Shown here in pieces: positions 59,328 to 64,000 of a DNA stretch of 64,000 bases (positions within the stretch are counted from its first letter, which is position 1; every line of letters starts with the position of its first letter). Source of the stretch: Bacillota bacterium (GTDB taxonomy: Bacteria > Bacillota > Clostridia > Christensenellales > Christensenellaceae). Location: assembly GCA_023393165.1 (NCBI GenBank), contig JAEWMJ010000034.1, positions 1 through 64,000 of the forward strand, read 5' to 3'. A program made the position numbers and the translations under genes. The notes below the pieces were generated by a model. It was not told where the DNA came from. It saw nothing but the letters and a program-made list of their open reading frames with translations, and searched no databases.

Positions 59328-60437
59328 TTATACCTCCAAATAATATGTATCCGGAAGTTCCGGGTTAAAGCTTTCATTTGCCCACATAACAGTCACCATA
59401 TCCGTTTCCCCAAGATTCTGGATATTGTGTATATAACCGGCCGGTATATCCACAACTTCCAATTTATCTCCGCTAACGTTGTATTCTATGACTTCAGCCG
59501 TTCCAATCATCCTGAAACGGATTACGCCAATCCCGCTGACCACCATAAACTTTTCAACTTTTAAGTGATGCCAGTGGTTCCCTTTTGTTATCCCCGGTTT
59601 TGAGATGTTTACGGAAAACTGCCCCCTCTCTGTTGTTTTGATAAACTCCGTAAAACTTCCTCTGGAATCCTCATTCATTTTTAATGGATAACTAAATTGT
59701 TCTTTGGGAAGGCAGCTTAGATAAGTACTGTATAACTTTTTTGTAAAGCTGTCAGACAGATCCGGTACCGACATGTCCCTGCGGCTGCTTTTGAATGAGT
59801 CTATTAAATCAACTATCTCTCCAAGTGTTTTTGTATATGCCGTATTTACTTCACAAAAGGGGCCAATATAATTCTCCTTGCCATCAAGAGCGCATATCAG
59901 TTCATCAGTAACGTCATCAATATAGACTAAATTCAGTACCGTATTCCGGTCATTTACGGCAACAGGCAGGTCACGGGCAATATTATAGCAGAATGTGGCA
60001 ACGGCGCTGTTGTAATTGGGCCTGCACCATTTGCCAAAAACATTGGGAAAACGGTACACCAATGTTTTTACCCCCATTTCCCCGGAATATTTAAAAAGCA
60101 AATCTTCCGCAGCTTTTTTGCTTTCTCCATAGGGATTTTCCAGTTCTGCCTGTGTGGAAGAAGAAAAAACGATCGGGCTTTTATTTTTATTGTTCTTCAG
60201 ATGACTCAGTAACACAGATGTGAAACCGCAGTTCCCCTCAAAGTATTCTTTCCGGTTTTCAGGCCTGTTTACCCCGGCTAAATGATATACAAATCCGCAG
60301 TATTTTGTGAATGCTTCAAGTTCTGTTGGATCGTTGTTTATATCAAATTCAATTACTTCAATATCCCTCAGCCTTTCGAGTTTCGTTATCAAGTTTTTGC
60401 CTATAAAGCCCTTTGCGCCAGTGACCAACACTTTCAT
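59328..60437 (-). CDS. CapF-like bifunctional reductase/epimerase with C-terminal cupin
   Basis: A 369-residue protein. The N-terminal SDR domain has GAKGFIGKNLI and YGESKKAAE; the C-terminal ~120 residues form a cupin with GNHWHHLKVEKF. This pairing is specific to CapF/WbjC, which epimerises and reduces the UDP-4-keto sugar in UDP-L-FucNAc synthesis. GGGAGGA lies upstream; the gene begins 80 bases inside the capE-like gene. Confidence 0.92.
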   Translation of the reverse strand: MKVLVTGAKGFIGKNLITKLERLRDIEVIEFDINNDPTELEAFTKYCGFVYHLAGVNRPENRKEYFEGNCGFTSVLLSHLKNNKNKSPIVFSSSTQAELENPYGESKKAAEDLLFKYSGEMGVKTLVYRFPNVFGKWCRPNYNSAVATFCYNIARDLPVAVNDRNTVLNLVYIDDVTDELICALDGKENYIGPFCEVNTAYTKTLGEIVDLIDSFKSSRRDMSVPDLSDSFTKKLYSTYLSCLPKEQFSYPLKMNEDSRGSFTEFIKTTERGQFSVNISKPGITKGNHWHHLKVEKFMVVSGIGVIRFRMIGTAEVIEYNVSGDKLEVVDIPAGYIHNIQNLGETDMVTVMWANESFNPELPDTYYLEV

Positions 60438-61461
60438 TAAGCCTGTCCTCCCAAAAAGCTAATTCATCCCTTATATATTTTATAGACAGCAATTTTTCTT
60501 TTATCTGTCCCACATTAAGCTGAACGGTATTATTGGAATTGTATTCCTGCGTTGTAGCCAGGTCTTTGTTGCCATCTGAGAAGTATTTCTCGTAATTCAA
60601 ATCGCGGTTATCGGCCGGTACCCTGTAGAAACCGCCCATGTCTATTGTTTTTACATATTCTTCTTTTGTCAAAAGGGTTTCATACAGTTTTTCGCCATGC
60701 CGGACACCAATCGTGCGCATTTCCGTATTTGTGTGAAATAATTCTTTTAAAGCAATTGCCAAATCACCAATTGTACAGGCAGGCGCTTTTTGCACCAGGA
60801 TATCCCCTGCGCGGGCATTCTCAAAAGCAAATAAAACCAGATCAACAGCTTCTTCCAGACTCATGATATAACGCGTCATGGTCGGTTCAGTTATTGTCAG
60901 CGGTTTTCCGGTTTTAATCTGTTCGATAAAGAGAGGAATAACCGAACCCCTTGAACACATGACATTGCCGTAACGCGTTCCGCAGATCAATGTTTTATCA
61001 GGTTCTACTGTTCTTGATTTTGCGATAAAGACTTTTTCCATCATTGCTTTGGATGTACCCATTGCATTAACAGGATATGCGGCTTTATCGGTAGAAAGGC
61101 ATATTACTTTTTTAACCCCCTCGCTGATAGCCGCCGTTAAAATATTATCCGTACCGAGTACATTCGTCTTTACGGCTTCCAGCGGAAAAAATTCACAGGA
61201 TGGCACCTGTTTTAGGGCTGCGGCATGAAAAATATAATCCACCCCGATGATTGTGTTTTTTATGCTGTTAGGATCACGCACATCTCCGATATAAAACTTT
61301 ATTTTATCGTTATTATATTGCTTGCGCATATCGTCCTGTTTCTTTTCGTCACGGGAAAATATGCGGATCTCACCGATATCTGTTTCTAGAAATCTATCTA
61401 AAACGGCATGTCCGAAAGAGCCGGTACCGCCTGTGATCAATAAAATCTTATCCTTAAACAT
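60358..61461 (-). CDS. CapE-like UDP-GlcNAc 4,6-dehydratase/5-epimerase
   Basis: A 367-residue extended SDR with GGTGSFGHAVL at the start, CLSTDKAAYPVNAMG(TSK) and RYGNVMCSRGSVIPLF, the hallmark of the CapE/FlaA1/WbjB group. It performs the first step to UDP-L-FucNAc. The C-terminus runs 80 bases into capF, a longer overlap than usual. Preceded by GGAAGC and an AT-rich leader. Confidence 0.9.
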   Translation of the reverse strand: MFKDKILLITGGTGSFGHAVLDRFLETDIGEIRIFSRDEKKQDDMRKQYNNDKIKFYIGDVRDPNSIKNTIIGVDYIFHAAALKQVPSCEFFPLEAVKTNVLGTDNILTAAISEGVKKVICLSTDKAAYPVNAMGTSKAMMEKVFIAKSRTVEPDKTLICGTRYGNVMCSRGSVIPLFIEQIKTGKPLTITEPTMTRYIMSLEEAVDLVLFAFENARAGDILVQKAPACTIGDLAIALKELFHTNTEMRTIGVRHGEKLYETLLTKEEYVKTIDMGGFYRVPADNRDLNYEKYFSDGNKDLATTQEYNSNNTVQLNVGQIKEKLLSIKYIRDELAFWEDRLNESVGHWRKGLYRQKLDNETRKAEGY

Positions 61462-61522
61462 TAATTGCTTCCTCCGGTTTATATAAAGAAGCTAGTGAAA
61501 CGTCTATAGAACTACTAAAAAA

Positions 61523-62734
61523 CTAGCTTTGTAACTGTAATAAAGATTGTTCTAAAGTTTCAAAAAATCGTTGTTTGCTGAAATTCTGAGTATAGTAAGC
61601 CTTAGCGCTTCCAGACATTTGCACCTTTTTTTCGCTCATGCAAAATTCCATAATAATTTTGGCAAGCCCTTTTGGATCTTCTGCCGGGCAACAGAAACCG
61701 CAACCAGATTCCAGTATGACTCTTGCTGTTTCACCGTTAACGGATCCGATAATTGGTTTTCCAAATGCCATATATGATTGTATTTTACCCGATAAGGTAT
61801 TTGAAATTGTTGTATTACCCTTAAGTGTGATAAGCATAGCATCTGCCATGTTATAAAAATCAGGCATTTGTTCCAACGGCCTTCTTCCATAGAAAAAAAT
61901 GTTTTTCAGATTATAATTTTCTGCAAGCTTTTTACATTCATCCAGTTTGGATCCACTGCCTACAATATGAAAGGCTATCTCTTCTTTTTGTTTTAATTCA
62001 TTCGCCGCTTTAATAATAGTTTCTACACTTTGCATTTCACCGACATTACCGGCGAAAACAAAGTTATATGCGTTCTTTACTGGTGAAGAAATATTTGAGT
62101 AAATATCTTTGGAAGTATACCCATCAAAAATATCCTCTGCGTATTGCGGCAAATGATCGATATTGTCTACTGCAATCCTTAATTTATTTATAAAATAATC
62201 CTTAAACGTATCGGAAGAAACAAAGATTTTATCGGCAGTTAAATAGATACGCCTTGAAATTTTATAAAATATATTATAAATGAATGAATTTTCTTTGATC
62301 CCGCCTGCAACTAAACTATCCGGCCATAAATCCAGACAATATAAAAGAATTTTTTTATGGTAGCGTTTCTTATATACTTTTGCAGGTAAGCTCATCATAA
62401 CTGGTGAAAGTTGATTAACAAGAATTACGTCAAATTCTTCTTTAAAAAATCTTGCCTTTAAAGATGCTGAAATTGCAAAACTATAGTAATTCAAAAATAG
62501 CTTTATCCGGCTATTTCCACGACCCATTTCAAAAGTCCGGATTACTTTAACTCCATTAATTGTCTCAAGGCGCTTTTTACCCCATTTATATTCTTTTAAA
62601 ACAATACCCTCAGGATAATTGGGAAGGCCTGTTAATACGGTTACCTCATGCCCTCTTCTCACTAATGTTTCACATATATCTGTGATCCGGAAAGGTTCAG
62701 GATAATAATATTGACAAACTACTAAGATTTTCAT
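61523..62734 (-). CDS. WbuB-like glycosyltransferase (probable L-FucNAc transferase)
   Basis: A 403-residue GT4 enzyme: VVCQYYYPEPFRITDICETL, LPNYPEG, LCLDLWPDSLVAGGI-like segment and the donor site GNVGEMQSVETII. This set is typical of WbuB, which transfers L-FucNAc in E. coli O26. Its place beside the UDP-L-FucNAc genes supports that substrate. Biochemical proof is lacking. Confidence 0.82.
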   Translation of the reverse strand: MKILVVCQYYYPEPFRITDICETLVRRGHEVTVLTGLPNYPEGIVLKEYKWGKKRLETINGVKVIRTFEMGRGNSRIKLFLNYYSFAISASLKARFFKEEFDVILVNQLSPVMMSLPAKVYKKRYHKKILLYCLDLWPDSLVAGGIKENSFIYNIFYKISRRIYLTADKIFVSSDTFKDYFINKLRIAVDNIDHLPQYAEDIFDGYTSKDIYSNISSPVKNAYNFVFAGNVGEMQSVETIIKAANELKQKEEIAFHIVGSGSKLDECKKLAENYNLKNIFFYGRRPLEQMPDFYNMADAMLITLKGNTTISNTLSGKIQSYMAFGKPIIGSVNGETARVILESGCGFCCPAEDPKGLAKIIMEFCMSEKKVQMSGSAKAYYTQNFSKQRFFETLEQSLLQLQS

Positions 62735-62752
62735 ATATTTTATCCTCTATTA

Positions 62753-63373
62753 CTACTTTGCCGCCGGCTCGTTTGCTTCGTTCAGCGCCCCTGTCCCGCC
62801 TTCGACGACACCCTCATGCTTCAAAACTTTTTTGACTGTTTTAAAGAAACATTTTAAATCCATTTTAGCGCTGATATGACGCGCATAGTCGCCGTCTACT
62901 TTTGCCTTGTCCGGAATCAGAAGTTCGTCCCTGCCGCTGATCTGCGCGAGGCCGCTAAGCCCGGGCCTGACGTTGTTAACGCCGTATTTGTCACGCTCTT
63001 CGATCAGGTCATACTGGTTCCAGAGCGCGGGGCGCGGGCCTATGATTGCCATTTTACCGCTGATGATATTGAATATCTGGGGCAGTTCGTCCAGGCTTGT
63101 TCTGCGCAGGAATCTGCCTACCTTTGTTATGTACTGGTCCGGTTCTTTCATCAAATGCGTTGGGATATCCCTGGGCGTATCGGCACGCATGGTACGGAAC
63201 TTAAGAATGCTGAAATGGGATTTATGGATACCCACCCGTTTCTGACGAAAAAGCACCGGCCCCGGGGAGTCCGCTTTAATCGCTATGATCAAAGCCAAAA
63301 ACAAAGGCGACAGGATTACCAACGCTACTGATGCAAGCAGAAAATCAATCAATCTTTTAAGCTTTATATACAT
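62753..63373 (-). CDS. Initiating sugar-phosphate transferase (PglC/CapM-like)
   Basis: A 206-residue polyprenyl-phosphate sugar-1-phosphate transferase. One N-terminal hydrophobic segment is followed by FRQKRVGIHKSHF, KFRTMRAD, LRRTSLDELPQ, and the IIGPRPAL and RPGLSGLAQISGR motifs. It lacks the long membrane half of WcaJ, as PglC does. It loads the first sugar (perhaps FucNAc or a relative) onto undecaprenyl phosphate. The start at 63373 has GGTGG upstream. Confidence 0.92.
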   Translation of the reverse strand: MYIKLKRLIDFLLASVALVILSPLFLALIIAIKADSPGPVLFRQKRVGIHKSHFSILKFRTMRADTPRDIPTHLMKEPDQYITKVGRFLRRTSLDELPQIFNIISGKMAIIGPRPALWNQYDLIEERDKYGVNNVRPGLSGLAQISGRDELLIPDKAKVDGDYARHISAKMDLKCFFKTVKKVLKHEGVVEGGTGALNEANEPAAK

Positions 63374-63439
63374 GGAAACCACCAATTAACAAATTATAAT
63401 CTAAATTAAACCTTAAAATTTCCATAGCTCCGCCCATCC

Positions 63440-63510
63440 GCTTTAAAACCTTAAAGCAGACGACAACTCAATGACATTTTTCCGCGAACGGCCGCGCCGA
63501 AACAGCGGCC
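63440..63510 (-). promoter_or_regulatory. Leader hairpins downstream of the LoaP-like gene
   Basis: GCTTTAA/TTAAAGC (63440-63446 and 63451-63457) and GGCCGC/GCGGCC (63490-63495 and 63505-63510) lie in the 151-base gap between the LoaP-like gene and the first capsule gene. LoaP proteins bind a hairpin in the leader of the operon they control; these are candidates. Neither has a clear T-run. Confidence 0.45.
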
Positions 63511-63524
63511 ACAGCAGAAAAAAT

Positions 63525-64000
63525 TTATACTGCGGACAGGATATTCACGCTTAGGGATATATCCCGCTCGATTCCGCCAAGGGACACGCGAAGCAGCACG
63601 CGCTGCTTGCGGCGGTCCAGTTTGATGATTGTACCCTTGTAATCTTCCAGAGGGCCGGACAGGACTTTTACCTCCCTGCCCTCGCAAATGACATCTGAAA
63701 TGCCTATAATTCCGTTGTTTGCACTGATAAATTCCGCATACTCCAGGTCCGGACCCAATAGTTCATACTCCCCGTTCTGGTAGCGCAGCAGCTTGATGAC
63801 GTCCTGTACGGGGCTTAACATGCCCGGATCGATTTTTAACTCACTGAAAATGAAAATATAACCCTGCATCAAGGGTTTGGAGACTTTTTTGACAACGCCC
63901 CTGCAGCGTTCTTTTAATATCCGCACCGGCGCAATTGCCCGGACTCCCGCTTCCTGGTACAGGCGGTTGATATTAATGGCGGCTTTTTCCTCGTATGCGG
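63525..64000 (-). CDS. NusG-like antiterminator LoaP, 5' end cut by window edge
   Basis: At least 158 residues of a NusG paralogue; the frame is open to the right edge (AYEEKAAINI at the border), so the N-terminus is missing. The NGN domain ends near VSKPLMQGYIFI and the C-terminal KOW domain has VKVLSGPLEDYKGTIIKL. Such LoaP/UpxY-type proteins are typically encoded in front of capsule or antibiotic clusters and keep RNA polymerase from terminating. It most likely governs the downstream capsule operon. Confidence 0.85.
   Translation of the reverse strand, partial: AYEEKAAININRLYQEAGVRAIAPVRILKERCRGVVKKVSKPLMQGYIFIFSELKIDPGMLSPVQDVIKLLRYQNGEYELLGPDLEYAEFISANNGIIGISDVICEGREVKVLSGPLEDYKGTIIKLDRRKQRVLLRVSLGGIERDISLSVNILSAV

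Overview
This window looks like the chromosome of a Gram-positive anaerobe of the Clostridia (Bacillota). The evidence is a BlaI/M56 sensor cassette, a YesM/YesN two-component pair, ribose-type ABC importers, a PucR regulator, an MrfA-type helicase, a NusG-like LoaP regulator in front of a capsule operon, strong AGGAGG ribosome sites and TTGACA/TATAAT-like promoters. No rRNA or tRNA gene was recognised. All functions are read from sequence motifs and family knowledge; no search was run.

Layout. 0-7 kb: a transposase remnant, a zinc-ribbon protein, a stress-type SDR, a methyltransferase, and a PucR regulator divergent from an iron alcohol dehydrogenase plus an OFA-type MFS carrier. 7-15.6 kb: sugar ABC operon 1 with an SDR, next to its likely YesM/YesN sensor pair. 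15.8-19.6 kb: a BlaI repressor with two tandem BlaR1-like M56 proteases, abutting gene remnants (19.7-20.0 kb). 20-26.7 kb: sugar ABC operon 2 with an arabinose-isomerase-like enzyme and a LacI regulator. 27-40.6 kb: a bacterial microcompartment (BMC) operon. 41-47.6 kb: two helicases, a MarR/DtxR regulator pair and a VanZ-like protein, with repeat elements around them. 48-64 kb: a capsule/exopolysaccharide operon, much more AT-rich in its central part.

The most interesting region is the BMC (about 27.0-40.6 kb, probably working with 20.1-26.7 kb). It encodes a shell (two PduA-like BMC-H, one PduT-like BMC-T with Cys38, three EutN/CcmL-like BMC-P), the usual core (CoA-acylating aldehyde dehydrogenase, PduL, PduS-like Fe-S flavoprotein, PduM-like protein) and two Zn dehydrogenases. 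It has no diol dehydratase, ethanolamine lyase or glycyl-radical enzyme. The only aldehyde-forming candidates are two DeoC-family aldolases. One carries a C-terminal 4Fe-4S ferredoxin-like motif. The other keeps the catalytic Asp/Lys/Lys but has lost the normal phosphate-binding motifs. A glycerol-kinase-like FGGY kinase with a changed substrate pocket, a triosephosphate isomerase and a SorC/DeoR regulator complete the operon. Inferred scheme: import by the ABC system, isomerisation, phosphorylation, aldol cleavage inside the shell to triose phosphate plus a short aldehyde, then aldehyde to acyl-CoA to acyl phosphate. From memory it resembles the BMC class called SPU (sugar phosphate utilisation); the substrate is unknown.

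The capsule operon runs on the minus strand from the LoaP-like gene cut by the right edge, through an initiating sugar transferase, a WbuB-like transferase, the CapE/CapF/CapG route to UDP-L-FucNAc, two glycosyltransferases, Wzy, Wzx, a pyruvyl transferase and UDP-glucuronate/galacturonate synthesis, to a Wzz/BY-kinase pair.
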